Assembly: GCA_019915015.1 (NCBI GenBank)
Contig: JAHBBC010000016.1
Span: 1 to 64,000, forward strand
DNA: 64,000 bases
Reading direction: 5' to 3'
DNA from: Auriscalpium vulgare
Lineage: Eukaryota > Basidiomycota > Agaricomycetes > Russulales > Auriscalpiaceae
Shown here: piece after piece, positions 23,714 through 36,071 of the stretch
How the letters are laid out: each line of letters starts with the position of its first letter
Position numbering within the stretch: the first letter of the stretch is position 1
Notes under the pieces: generated by a model
What the model was told of the DNA's origin: nothing
Database searches by the model: none
The model's input: only the letters and a program-made list of their open reading frames with translations
Made by a program: the position numbers and the translations under genes

Positions 23714-23942
23714 GCGGCAAGGGTCTGGCCTTAACAAGTTGCAGTGGCCGCTGCATGCAGTGCTCCGGCCGCTCACGGGCCGGTCTAGATCTTCCAACTC
23801 CGCTCGGCGCGCCGCCGCACTCTGAGCCGCTGCGAGTGAGCGTCGACGGTCGCATGCATCTGAACTTCATCTGACTTCATCGTGGTGCAGTTTATTGTAC
23901 ATGGCAAGCGTATTATTACCGACATAGACAGTCGTATCCTCA

Positions 23943-26056
23943 TCAGGCGTCCTCGTCCTTCTCGTTCACAGCAAATTCGTGAGGCTCTATCCCGCGCGGC
24001 TGTGCATCTCCAAACACCTCCGCCATCTCCTCCAACGTTTTCCCTGACAATAATGCAGATGTCAGCTCTGCACGTGCGGAACATGCGAGCATATTCCGAC
24101 GCACCTTTCGTCTCCGGGAAGAACAGTGCGATCAGCACGAAGTCCACGGTGTTCAGCGCGATGAACAGTGTGTAGAACTTCCATCCAACCTTGTTCATAC
24201 CGATCGGCGACACCTCAGATAGCATCACGTTGAACGCCCAGTTCGCACACGTTGCCACGCTCGTCCCGAGTGCGCGTGTCTGCGTTGGGAACACCTGCAT
24301 CGCACGGCGTCAGCACCATACACTGCCATTGCCTCCTAAATATGTACCTCTGAAGCCAGCACCCAGCTAACCGGCCCAAAGCTGAGCGAAAAGACAATGC
24401 TCATTAGGAAGATCATCGCGATACCCGCACGCTGTGCTGCAAAATTGGTGACGCCGTCGCCCGGCGGGAAGGACGCGATGATGGCGGAGAGCACGGAGAA
24501 AAGCGCGACGAGCATGGCTGCGCCAAAGAGAAGGGGCTTCTTGCGGCCAACCGTGTCAAGAATGAGCATGATAAAACTTGAGAGGTCTTCAGCGTTCAGC
24601 TCGAGGATGTCAGGAAATGTGCGTACATGAAGTTCGTTATGGGCCCGACTGCGCCGTAGATACCCTGTATGAGGAGGAGCTTGCCGCTAGAGATGCCCAG
24701 AGACTTATACATAGTCGGGCCATAGTAATTGATGACTGAAAGCACGTCAACATCCGCGCTCGACGCAACACTCATAGACGACATACCATTGATCCCCGTG
24801 AACTGCCCAAACACCTGCACGCCCACCGCGACGAGCGTCCTGCGCAACATCGCGCGAGTCTCCCACAGATCTGCGTACGTGCGACTGCGCACGGCGGCCT
24901 CCGCCTTGATCGTGTACGCCATGTCGAGGAACTGCTGCTCCGCGGCATCCTTCTTCTCCGGCGTGTCCGTCCCGTGGAGGCGCAGCACAACCTGCCGGGC
25001 TTCCTCGTCGCGCCCGACTTCGAGCAGCCACCGCGGGCTGAACGGCAGGAACTGGATACCGACGAGGAGCATAAATGCGGGCACCATCTGCGTATGGTGG
25101 CTCGTGAGCTCGGAGTGGGCTAGTGGCCGGCGGACGAACCTGGAGGCCCAACGGGAGACGCCATTGTGCGTTTCCGGAAAGGTACTGCGAGCCGTAGCCA
25201 ACCCAGTTCGCGACTATGAAGCCGATGCCGATCATTTGCTGCGCCATACCGACGATGAAGCCGCGTATTTTGGGTGGCGCGATCTCAGTCTTGAGTGCAA
25301 GTTAGTGCGAGGCCTGTTGGCGGCGTTTGAGACGTGCGGCGTACGTTATACAAAGGCACAGACATTGAGAGCAGCCTACGAGCAGGATCAGCAACGAGAA
25401 AGCATCCTATGCAAGGCGAGGCGTACCCGATCGAGAAGCCGCCAACGATACGCCCGACCAGCAGTGTCCCGATGTTGTTGGCGCCGGTTTGCATGGCGCA
25501 GCCCCAGAGCCCGATGACAGCCCCGACCTATGCAGTGCTCGTCAAGAAGCGAGACACCCTGAGTGATGACAGCTCTGCCCACCTGTATCGTCCGTTTCCG
25601 GCCGATCTTGTCGTTCAAGCTGCGATACCCGTGAGCGGCCAGATCTTTGGTATTGAGATGTGCACACTCACTATCCCCCTGACAGTGCGCCGAAGAAACA
25701 TCCGCCGTTGAAGGTTGAAACCACGGCACCTGTGAGGCTAGGGCTCGGGTTGTGGAAACGGTTGTTGAAGGCGTCAAAAGTGAGCACCGAGGCTATGATG
25801 CCACTGGAATAAGGAGGTCAGACGACAGGTTCAACGGTGACCATGGCGTGTCGAGAAAGACTCTGACCTATCGTATCTGTTGACGCTTCGGTGTTAGCAT
25901 CGTGCTACCTAAACGCACGTTGAGACGCACCCAAACAAGAAAGATCCTACGAACGAAATCAAGCATCAAGTTGAGAAAACGATGTCATAGTAGGTCGGAT
26001 GTAGACATACCTATTGACGAAAACGCCGCGATGAAGATGTTGTACGGAAGTCCCAT
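23943..26056 (-). CDS. MFS sugar transporter (SP family)
   Basis: The gene reads leftward from the ATG at 26056 (MGLPYNIFIAAFSS) through a dozen or so exons, several very short (for example SFLFG), to the stop at 23943. Hallmarks are FGYD-like G, FNGGCFFGALSGG, LNDKIGRKRTIQ, VGRIVGGFSIG, MSVPLYN-TEIAPPKIRG, SPRWLLEVGRDEEAR, QVFGQFTGING, INYYGPTMYKSLG, DTVGRKKPLL, WVLASEVFPTQTR and FFPETKGKTLEEM. This is the standard 12-helix sugar-porter signature set, probably monosaccharide or disaccharide uptake at the plasma membrane. The substrate is not predictable. PESPRWL is PFSPRWL here. Confidence 0.88.
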
Positions 26057-26800
26057 CGTGAGGTCGTTAAAATGATAACGGGGCAAAATCCAGGGAAGAT
26101 AGAACAGAACGCTGCTTGCGCAGAGCCGGGAAGCACATCAGCTTCGCATACTTATACCACTGCACCGGCATGTGCCAGTCGAGTGCGCGGAGAAACCACG
26201 GGCTGCAGGTTGGATGTGAAAGCACCCGTGCGCATGTACGACACGCAACTGCATGTTTCGGGGAGAAACGAGGTCAAATTGCGGTCACAAGATGTCCAAA
26301 GTCGCAGGCAGAAGGCGGTTGGGAGCACTTCATCAATGCGCGCCTGGCTAGCCGGTGCGCCTGGCCGGGCCGCTGGACCGCCACCACGAGGCTAGTAAGA
26401 GAGTGCCTAGATGACAAGATGGCGGGCGTCGACCGGGAGAAGGTTAGTGCACGACATGAGTGGGGCGGGGCGACGAAGTCAGGATTGAGATTGAAGGGGA
26501 ATGAGAAAAGTGTGATAGTACGGGGAGCGCCGTGGCAGAAGTCGCGGAATGCCAGTTCGGTGGCGAGGCACAGTGCAGCGTGCTAGAGACGTGGAGATAC
26601 CCATATCTGCTCACATGGGGGCGCTGCAGAGATCATGGCAAATGTTCCATGAGGGAAAATGAGATCTTGAGGTGGAAGCAAAAATGTGAGTCACAGTTAT
26701 CGTACATGAGCAGAAGGGCGAATTTGAACTCCAGTTTTACTTCTGAACCTCTTCTTCCGGCACCCCTGGACCCGGAAGTACAGCGGGATCAACTCTCTGG
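26057..26800. other. Intergenic region between transporter and macro-domain gene
   Basis: About 740 bp upstream of the transporter start and downstream of the macro-domain stop. Open frames here lack family resemblance or intron logic. No repeat or RNA gene is recognised. Confidence 0.4.
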
Positions 26801-27854
26801 TCAGCATCGATCAATACCAGCACCAGGTCTCGAATTCGAATGGGAAACTGACTCATAAACTTCCTCATCTTCTTCGTCGAACACGACAAAGACGACGCGC
26901 TCGAGCTAAGAAGAAAACACAGCAGATCAGGAAAAGCCGGTCAATAGGTCGAAAGGAATGCAACACACGTCCTTGCCTTGTTCCGATTCGAGGAACTGCC
27001 GCACTTCCGCCAGCGCTATATGTGTCGCATCTTCGATTGGATACCCATATACCCCAGTAGAGATGGACGGAAATGCCTAAGTGCGCCATTAGCGTCTAAA
27101 TCCTCGCAAAAGCAAAGATCACTTGCAATGGAGCGCAGAGAGTTGTCGGCGGCTAGTTTCAAGCTCGTGCTGTAGCACGAGGCGAGCTGCTGCGCCACCA
27201 AAGGTAGTCTGGACGGCCTGAATACTGGCCCAACGGCATGAATGACATGTCGGCTGTATGAAAGTAGCAATCGTTCACTTCATTGTCGGATGAACGAAAA
27301 CGAAGCTGCGTACGCAGGGAGCTCGTAGCCCTCGGTGATCTTAGCGCCGCCCGTGTCACAACCATCGAGCGTGCGACCTAGCCAGCATTCAAGATATCAG
27401 TCGACGTCGACGTTGAGGGGCATGCGCTGCTCACATTCCTCCAGCAGATCTGGTCCTGCAGCTCGATGGATCGCCCCGTCAACTTTCACAGATATTAGCG
27501 TTCAATCACCACGCATTCCCACAGCTATGCGTACCTCCGCCGCCACCTATGCTTCCACACGTCAGCTGTGAGCGCACGATGATGTGTGAAGACGGCGCAC
27601 CTAGGAGGCTGCGATTCGCGGCATTCACGATGGCGTCGACGTCCACGTGCGTGATGTCTCCCCGCCTGCAACGCCGCTTGAGTTGATTGCATCCCATTCG
27701 TTTACCTGATGACTTGTGCTCACAGCAGAGATACACGATCGAGCAGGTTAGCGAGAGGTGGGAAGTGCGGTTCTGTGGCGGCGGGCTTGAGCACGGTGCG
27801 ATCGAATAGCTGTCGAATCGTCGGAATTTGCTTGAGTCCTAAGACGCGCGACAT
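26801..27854 (-). CDS. Macro-domain (ADP-ribose-binding) protein, MacroD/Poa1-like
   Basis: Eight exons (27854-27724, 27665-27601, 27546-27535, 27482-27435, 27377-27314, 27253-27127, 27076-26969, 26905-26801) sum to 220 codons in frame. The chain shows [81 protein letters not shown] and [12 protein letters not shown]. This is the full set of macro-domain motifs including the catalytic loop GGGGVDGAIH. Such enzymes remove ADP-ribose from proteins or hydrolyse ADP-ribose derivatives. One exon is only 12 nt, and the intron at 27077-27126 has a GC donor (GCAAGT). The N-terminal LRELY-like segment ([10 protein letters not shown]) is usual for fungal MacroD proteins. Confidence 0.9.
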
Positions 27855-28688
27855 TGACAGATGTGGTCCTATGGACGTGATGGTGGACGTGGAAGAAGAG
27901 AACCTTGGGGGTAGGCTGCATGGCTCCAGGCTACCGTAGACTTGTCCGAGCTGACCGCCGCGGGGCGCACGGCCAATCGGTCGGGTCAACACCCGAGCTT
28001 TGTATATAAAGTTTGCCCGATAACTTGCTCAAAGCTCAAGCTTTCAGTCCACCGCAGCGGTGCCAAAAGGGAACAACGACAGCAAGTTGCGCTGCCCAGA
28101 CTGTCAGAGTCGGCCGTTACTATGGAGCGCAACACTCGAAATTGACATTAGAGAAGATACAACCGTTACTATGACCCACGACGCCGCTAGACAGCGTGTC
28201 TAGTACAACACTTCGAAGAACAAGGTTGTTGAACGTACAGACAAGTACCTATGGATACAGTGCGGCGCATAAACTAGGGTAAGATACAGATTAATTGCAT
28301 GGTGTAGAAGCTAAGACGATTCTGTCCGTCGTGGTAATATTGCAAACGAAACGAAGATGGAGCAAATGTGGGGGAATGCAATGTTGCGAGCCGGCTCGGC
28401 GGCAGACAGGTGCCAATGGGGGAGGTAACGTGTACGGAACAAGTGACTGTGAAGGGTACAAATTAAAGCGCGGATGTAAGAGTACAAGCGTGCCAAGATG
28501 GGATATGCAGGTCGTGTAGATGCTGGGATATGCTTGCCGCCTGCGCGGCGGGCGCGGAGTACAAGGTCGTGACAGTGCCTAGAACAAGGACCGCCATGTA
28601 AGTCGCGTGCCCTGCCGCGCGGTCGGAGGAATGGACTGACCGAAAATGCGGGCGGGTCGTGATCGTTCGTAGCGGAGTACAAGGCACA
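27855..28688. other. Intergenic region with CCAAT and TATA boxes
   Basis: CCAAT at 27973-27977 and TATATAAA at 28003-28010 form a promoter-like pair on the plus strand, 120-155 bp outside the macro-domain start. No convincing plus-strand gene follows: the first ATG near 28122 opens only 7 codons. The signals may serve the macro-domain gene in reverse or a non-coding transcript. Confidence 0.3.
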
Positions 28689-29444
28689 CTATGTTCGGAC
28701 CTTGCTGCTCGCACGGGAGGGGCGAGAGCTTTGGTGCCGCGTGCTCGAGTCGTCGGAGGCGCGGGATGGCGACGGCTGGCGCGAGTGGATCACGACGGTG
28801 CCCGTCTGCACGAACGTGTTCGTCTGCGAGGGCACGACCATCGTTGGCTCCGCATCCGCCTCGTGGGACGCGATGATCGGCGCGTTCAGCGGATAGTACG
28901 ACCTGCGCGCGGACGACTGGAAGTCGTACACAGTGAACTCCTTCTCGAGCTGCCGCAGTTCCGGCTTCATCTTCTCGAGGTTCGGGTTGGCCTTGCGCTT
29001 CTGGTGGGTGAGCGGCTTCTCTGCCAGGAGGAACTCGTCGAGCTCGTGAGTCACGTCGAAGTTCGCGCGGTTGGCCTGTGGGCATGGTGCGCGGTTAGTA
29101 CGCACTTCAAGGAGGCGGCAGGCACCGGTCGACGCACATCAGGGACAAAAGGCGGGTCTAGTTGCTTCGCCTCAAGCTTCTCCCAGTTCACGCGTGCGAA
29201 CCAGGGGTGTGCGCGCACGTCTTCCAGGCTCGTTGCGAGCGAGCGGCACCCCAAGCGGGTCTTGGGATTCCGATCGAGCATCTGCGGCGTCCACGCGTAA
29301 GCACGCGCCATCGAAACGCAGAACTGTCAGTTTACTCACGTCAAAGACCGCCTGGCATCCCTCCTTGCTAACCGGGTGCACGCTGTGGCGCGTAGAGGGC
29401 ACCCGTACGGGGTCGTTGCCGATGCTGTCAATCATCTTCTCTGA
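28689..29444 (-). pseudogene. STK32/YANK-type kinase, 3' part, cut off by a transposon
   Basis: Reading leftward from the insertion point: STSEKMIDSIGNDPVRVPS, KEGCQAVFD, intron, MLDRNPKTRLGCRSL, EDVRAHPWFARVNWEKLEAKQ, intron, then the AGC-type tail FDVTHELDEFLLAEKPL, RKANPNLEKMKPE, FTVYDFQSSARRSYYPLNAP and a Ser-rich end with stop at 28689. The other half of the same gene lies at 36319-37186. Removing the element and one copy of the 8-bp duplication joins the halves in frame as PFDGS-TSEKM. As it stands the kinase domain is truncated within the C-lobe. Confidence 0.88.
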
Positions 29445-29452
29445 GGTGCTGC
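29445..29452 (+). repeat. Target site duplication, left copy (GGTGCTGC)
   Basis: The same 8 bp occur directly outside the right end at 36311-36318. Eight-bp duplications are produced by hAT, P and KDZ/Zisupton-type cut-and-paste transposases. Confidence 0.9.
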
Positions 29453-29808
29453 AGGACCCCCGTAACTCACGCCAGGGGTATGATTTTCGCACGGTAGCTA
29501 GACGGCGCTTTGCGCCGGAAGCTCTGAGGGGTCTGAGGTAGCTGGGGCTAGAATTTGGGGCAAAAGTATGATCCTGATGGTGGTAGTTAGGGGCGCGGTG
29601 AACCGATGTCTGATCACAGAGGTAGTTGGACTAAGTACTGGCGGCAGAAGATTTTGACCCCATAATTACCGTATAATTCGTACAAGTTGAGACATTAGGT
29701 AGAAATTTACGTGGCCTGCTGCGTACGACATTCTACGACAACGCCTCGGACCGAACCTGCTTCTTCTGTGCAGCGCATCACCCTCGCAGCCATCCCGGCA
29801 TCGTGCCA

Positions 29809-31940
29809 ATGGATGAGTCCATCACAATCTACAACGACGATGAAATACCTATGTTCCGTCCCGAATTATGGATCTCGCAAGGCAAAAGCTATCCCCAGAA
29901 CCCACCGCCGGAGCTGCTGGCCTACATCGAGCAGCTCCTCAGGATTCCCAACGCTCCCGAGACTTCTTTGCTCCCCAGCGGCACCGAGGATGTTCATTCC
30001 TTCGTATCTACACCACTCCCTCGTCGCGATCAGCAGCTCATACACCCCTCAACCAAAGCTGTTTTTAGCCATGACGTGGCAGTCTTCCCCATAACCACAC
30101 TTACAAAATCACGAAGCCTTCCTACGGATGCCTTCGTGGACAAGCTTGCTGCACTCGCACCGCAGGCCATCCTGGATGGCGCACAATCAATCATGGACCC
30201 ACGATATGCAAGTGGTGCATCCCCGCTGTGGATGATCACTTACTGGCAACGGATGCGTACGGTCCTCCTGGCACAGGAGACGTGGACGGCGAGCGTGCGG
30301 TGGCTGCTACAAGTCGCTGACGGTTCTATGGAAAGCGAACGCACTGTTGCTCTTATCCACTCGCTTCCCTGGCGCCAGCAACTCATGATACCCGGTGCCG
30401 CCACATTTACGACAACATCAGCCCTTGCTCCGCTGTTATCAGACGGCCTTCTCACCGACACCATCGTTGACATGATGCTCATGTGGTTGAGAAGCCGCGT
30501 TCGGAGCACGCCAGGAATTGCCAACAACTTCGAGATCGCCGGACACGAGTTCTGGAATGCAATTTCAAAGATCACAGTAATAGAAGACCTGTTCCCCGAC
30601 TCACCTCGTTACCTCAAGAGAATTGAAGACGATCTGCGCACCCATAGGAAGGTACTCCTCTTCCTGTTTTCCTCGCCAAATACAAGCATTTTGTTGTCGT
30701 GAAGATCGACGGTCAAGCGGAAACAATATCCTATGGTGAGTACGTTACTATGTCGCCAATGGGAATGCAATCTTACCATTCCTGTGAAACAAGGCGACGG
30801 CCTTTACCATCAGGGACTGCGCCTGCCTAAAGACATCGAGAAGAAATTGCTCTGGTGGACGCGTGTCAAATTCGGCATTGAGTACAAGTGGGAGGGACAG
30901 TCGCTTACGACAGCGAGACAGACAGATCACGTATCGTGTGGCGTGATCGCCGTGAATGCGGTCGCACACGAAACACTGGGCTGGCAGCTTTGGGATGATT
31001 CAAGGCGCCACGTCGAACGGTTGGCGTGGTTCGAGAGGCTCGCTGCCGACCATATTCAATCGGTACGCTATATTTTGCTCATTAGCGACATGAGGACGAC
31101 GATACTCAGGTGCTCTGCGCAGGTATCAAGTCATCAGCGACGGTCTGATGCTGTGACAGGCGGCGCCGGACGCGATGAGCCTGTTGCGCATCATATCCCT
31201 CGCGGGATGGCCCACCTTCTAAATCCTCAAGCTTCCGAACCCGGCGAGTCGACCAGAGATGCTGAATGTCTACTTGAAGGATTCAGTCCAGAGGTGGAAG
31301 AAAAGCAGATGGGGCGACGCGGAGACATGGACGAAGGCAGCAAATACGATCCGTCAATTCCACCTCTGTCAATGCCACCTTCTCCTACATCATCATATTC
31401 AGTACTTGCATCTGCTAGTGGCTATGACAGCGACTGCGACGACATACCTATGCCCGATACCACCGATACCAGCTGCGCATACGGCCGGTCGTTGCTCTCT
31501 CCATCCACTGTCGACGATGATCTCCCACCAGTTCCGCGTGGTGGAATGCTGGACCAGGATGGGCCTGGCAGTATCACAGAATGGAGAAGCCATTTGGAAA
31601 ATGGGACTTCTGATGCTGCGTCAATGTCGTCAAGAAGGGTGTCGTCGGTGGGAAGTGAGGCGGAGGATTGCGCATCCGATGGAAGTCGACTGTCAAGGGC
31701 ATCTAAGAAGATCATCAGTTCCATTGGGACGACACTGAAGGCTGCGCGGGGCTTACTGAAAAGGCGGAGGAAAGGGAGCTCGAGCGCAGACGACAAGACG
31801 GCTGCGAGCGCGAGTGAAGCAACAAGCGCTCAATCTGACCACGACTCAGAGGCTCAGGCGCCTATCCATCCTGCAAAACGCACACGCACTGTCCCTGGGC
31901 CATTCATCCGTTCTTCGCGCCCAAGGGAAAGAATAAGGAT
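29809..31940 (+). CDS. Transposon-encoded ULP1-like cysteine protease region
   Basis: The ATG at 29809 starts MDESITIYNDDEIPMFRPELW. About 290 residues of helical sequence follow, then the protease core VFLAKYKHFVVVKIDG (catalytic His), YGDGLYHQG across an intron ending near 30793 (Asp), and TDHVSCGVIAVNAV (Cys with preceding conserved residues). This His-Asp-Cys order is that of C48/ULP1 deSUMOylating peptidases, often captured by fungal transposons. A frame break of one missing base near 30655-30668 precedes the His. After the protease comes about 250 residues of Ser/Asp-rich linker and a basic SRASKKIISSIG stretch. At about 31905-31920 one more base is needed to continue into the transposase frame, so both parts may be one polypeptide. 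Confidence 0.72.
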
Positions 31941-31952
31941 GTCATTGCTACC

Positions 31953-34900
31953 GTGTCTGCAAGCACCGCAAGCGCTGATGTTGGGCCATCGTCTGGAGCA
32001 ATCAGCACGCGCCTGGCCAATTCCTTCGTCAAACGCGGTAGGGACGACAACTCAAAGGCGTATACCAAATTCAAGGAGAAAATCCTTGCGCTTGACGACA
32101 TGGCCGAGTTCTGTCTAGACGATGTTCGGAAGGTCCGATGCTCTCGATGCAACAAGTACATGCTTATGACTGGGGCGTATCACACCAAGGCATTCAAACA
32201 GCACCAGAAAGTTTGCAAGGGCACAATGCGATCACATACACTGGGCCACATCTGGGCATCAACCTCATCGACGCAGGCCCCCGCTCCGAGAATGATAGAT
32301 CGTCCTTGTTTCGGACTTCGCGCAGCAAAATACGCTCGTGTGCGTCAATATTTGGAGCGCACACCATACGGCGGGGGCGGCGGGCCTTCCCTCGCCGATT
32401 TGGCGTTAGAGTTGTATTCGGCACCAGATTATCGTTCGTTGGATAAGGCCAGAAAGCAAGTAGTCGACACGGAGCAAGAGCATCGGTGGCAGTGGAAGAA
32501 CTATCGGTCGCCTCCCCTTCATGTCCTTGCGACAGATTGTCTTCGCACTGTAAGGGTGCCGGAAGAGTCAACTGAGGATGTTACTTGTGTCAACTGCCTC
32601 GCTCTGCTGCATGTCCACGTATTCCAGAATGCGACTCGCAAGCCAGTCCCCGAGCCTAAGAATCGCCGCTTCACCCCCAATCATGCTCAGAAAGACGACA
32701 TACAGGCCCTCCATCGATATGCTCTTACTCATCCCGACCTTGCACCTCTTCTGGAGGCATACGAAGATGTCAGTAGCTTCAAGTTCATAGTATCCCCACG
32801 TTACAGCTTCTGATCATTGTCTGCACAGAACCCTCATAGTGCATGCCTAGTCTTCGCAAGAGGCGTTATCGAGGGCAAGCATGGCAATTCCTTGTTTGTC
32901 GCCTTGATGAACGATCTCGTCAAGAAGAAAGATTTAGAAGAACGAGGTGTCCCTTTGAACGGCATGCGATATTCAGCCATGACATTGGAGTGGGCGCAAA
33001 TTATCCACGTCTTAAGCCCGCGAGCATATGAATCCATGATGAATGTGCTACCCGTACCCGCAGAACGGACACTCCAGTCAGTGTTTACAAGATTGCATTG
33101 ATACAATTGACTGATAAATGACCCGAAGGAAACGTCGTGCGCACGAAGTGCAGTTTCCCATCGGCATCACAGAGGCAACATTTGAATTTATCTACGAACG
33201 GCTGAAATCATTGGACTACCTTGTGGGTCCCGTTGGCCTCGCATGTGATGATACGAAGCTGCTAGAGTCTTTGAGGCCTCACTGGGACCCAATACGAAAG
33301 TGCTACGTGCTTCTAGGGAGTCCTGGCGATCCCGTCGTCGTGAGCGACATCAACACACTCGATGCCCTCATCCGCACCAGGAAGATCGAGAAGGCTAAGA
33401 AGGTATGAGTTCTACGAATACTTCGGAGGCATGCAGCTCACCGACACATGCCAGATACGCGTATGGACCCTCCAGATCCCTCTTCCCGGCGTTCCGACTA
33501 TCGTCGTTGCGGCGCTCCCTATCTCAGAGTCAAACTCGGCGGAGCAACTGTTCGTCCACCTGGAATTAATATTGAATGGCCTTCTCTCCCGCAAGATCAA
33601 CGTTGTATCCTACGCCGCAGACGGCACGGCTGTCGAGCGCTCCCTTCAACGTCTCCTGGTCGCTCACGCCGTTGCGTACATTGACTACACCCTCAGGCAC
33701 CCTATTCGCTCACATCGTGACATCAACCTCCACATTCCTCTCATCGGCGCAGGGCGACAGCCTGTCGCACTCATTCAAGATTCGAACCATGGGCGCAAGA
33801 CGTACCGGAACAACGCATTCTCAGGTGCCCGGATACTTACTTTGGGCAGCTATACGACGTCGTACAGCCACTTCCGCCTTGCAGCAATTGAAGCAACAGG
33901 GACATTGTTTCGGAGGGATGTCGAGAAACTTGATCGACAAGACGACAATGCTGCGACCCGTCTCTTCTCCGGTCATACGCTAGCATGGTTCACCAACGAG
34001 CATCGTGAAATGGTCGGCTCGATTATCTACCTCTTTGTGTTTGGAGAGCTCGTGGATGCATACCAGAATCGATCGATCCCAATTATCGAACGTGTTCGCA
34101 TGGTGCTGCGTGCGCACTTCTTCATGGAAATGTGGACCGACTTCATGGACATCGCGGGCTACCGAAAAGCTCAACACTTCATATCTCCCGAGGCACGCGA
34201 CATCACAAACTTCCTAGTCGTTGGTTTCCTTCAGTTGGTGATCATCTATCGGGACCACCTCGACGGCAGATACCCATTGCTGCCCTGGCTTCTATCAACC
34301 GAAGTCTGTGAGCATGTCTTCGGCATTTGTCGACAGCTTGTGAAGGACTTCACCTTGCAAGACTTCTATCATATGATTCCGAAGCTCTCAGTCCGCTTGC
34401 GCGAGCATCTCTTCCTTGCAAAGACATCTGAGGGCAAGGAAAGAGCGAATGGATACAATCATACCTATACCGACAATCGACATCTCGACCTCCATGCCCT
34501 CTCCACATTCCCTTCTGATCACGACATTGAGCAAGCAACACAACAGGCCCATTCGGAGGCAGCGAATCTGTGGGACGCTCTCGTACTAGACCCGGATTTT
34601 CTGGACAAATTGCAGAATCAAGCTCACCGTGTTCGCGCATTCCCATCGTTGTCGAGTTGGTATTCGCAGGAGGCTTGGGATGCAATCTATGGCCAGTCCG
34701 ATTCCGAAGACGAGGGTCCTGAGATGGACGAAGACGAGCCCGAGATGCTCCAGATTGAAAATGGGTTGAAGAAGGCAGAGAATGCAGACGGAGTTGGTGC
34801 GGTCTTCGACCAGCAGTTGAACGATTTGACTTGCGCAGCAGCTGCCTTATGCGTCCAGAGCACTGTCGACATGTTCGTGTTTTGTCCTCCTCTCACCGCC

Positions 34901-36071
34901 GATAGATCTTACAGAGTCTAACCCTCACATTACTAGACTGCAATTGCCTGAAGACACAGCGGATGCAACACGCAAAGACGCTGCACATATAGGGAAGATC
35001 CTCGCCCAGTCGCTCCCTGCTGTGTCCGACCCCGACGAGCGCAGGACCTTCCAGGACACAGTGATCTCTGCTGAATTCGATCTCGAACAGCTCGCAGTCA
35101 TCCGCCGGTCGCATCATACCAGACAGGCTGAGAAAGGTGTCCGAACAAAGGCCTTCAAGTCCTCGGAAGATCTACCACCTTCCTCTGATAACGGTCCACC
35201 CGCCCAGTCAACGCTCTCCGAGAAAAAACGCCTTCTGCAGTTGGTCAAGGATGTTCTCAAGCGTCAAGAAGAGCGCGGTGTTACAGAGCGCGGTGTTACC
35301 ACGGGCGCGGGTCGGTCGATGCGCTGGCGGCAGCCAGCTGCGGGCGGTCGAGACGGAGCAATCAACGGCGAAGAAGCTGTTGCTCCTGCACCAGGGACGG
35401 CTGCAAACGCGGCTGAGGTCGCTGCAAATGCATCGTATCAGGTGCGTCTGCTAGTGTTGTATGAGTGCACATACATGGTATTGACGTCCGCCAGGCTGAA
35501 CGGAGGCGAGCAGCGATCTTCGCAAAGCATCACGTCCCCAAGGTCGCACACTCGGCCAATGTCACGCCGCTCAAACACCTCTACGCTGCTCACACTGGCA
35601 TGCCGCCTTCTTATGGCTTGGTTCTTGTTGATGAGGCAATCTGCCTTGCAGAAGGTGCGTCGTAATCTTCAACATGACTCGGCATGCGCTGATGGCTGGT
35701 TAGTCCTGACCATGTACGAGAAGTCGGCCGGTAAGAACGGCAAACATGGTTGGGCTTCGGACACGTCTCGCATCACCGCTCTTTCTTACATCGCTGTGAG
35801 ACTGTTCAAGCCGGTCCGACACAACCAATTCTCCCTCGCCGATCCTAGCAAGATCCCTCGGTTCGCCTTCCTGAAACCGTCCTACTTCCTGTATGCCCTC
35901 GACCATCCCCTCCAAACCTCGGGCTCAACACTAGCTTTGGTAAAATCTGATGGCGCGTGCTATGTCGCCCTCAAGCAGAACGTCGCGAATATCGCTCGTG
36001 CTATCAAGGAGCTTAGTGGGAGGGTCAAGGCGGGTCTTGAACAGGCGGGTGACGATGAACCAGATGAATAG
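31953..36071 (+). CDS. Transposase of the 6.86-kb element (Agaricomycete-type, zinc-finger N-terminus)
   Basis: A continuous series of exons. About 32100-32220: a finger-like segment CLDDVRKVRCSRCNK, then FKQHQKVC. After an intron at about 32768-32827: NSLFVALMNDLV and MTLEWAQIIHVLSP. After about 33085-33126: RRAHEVQFPIGITEATFEFI, GLACDDTKLLESLRPHWD. After about 33405-33455: VWTLQIPLPGVP, VVSYAADGTAVERSLQRLL, IQDSNHGRKTYRNNAFSGAR, EKLDRQDDNAATRLFSG, LVDAYQNRSIPI, PWLLSTEVCEHVFG. After an intron near 34873-34905: RLQLPEDTADATRKD. Final exons: FAKHHVPKV, VLTMYEKSAGKNGKHG, stop 36071. The conserved CDD and AADG aspartates are candidate catalytic residues. I recognise this as a family widespread in mushroom genomes, but the assignment to a named superfamily is uncertain. 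Confidence 0.75.
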
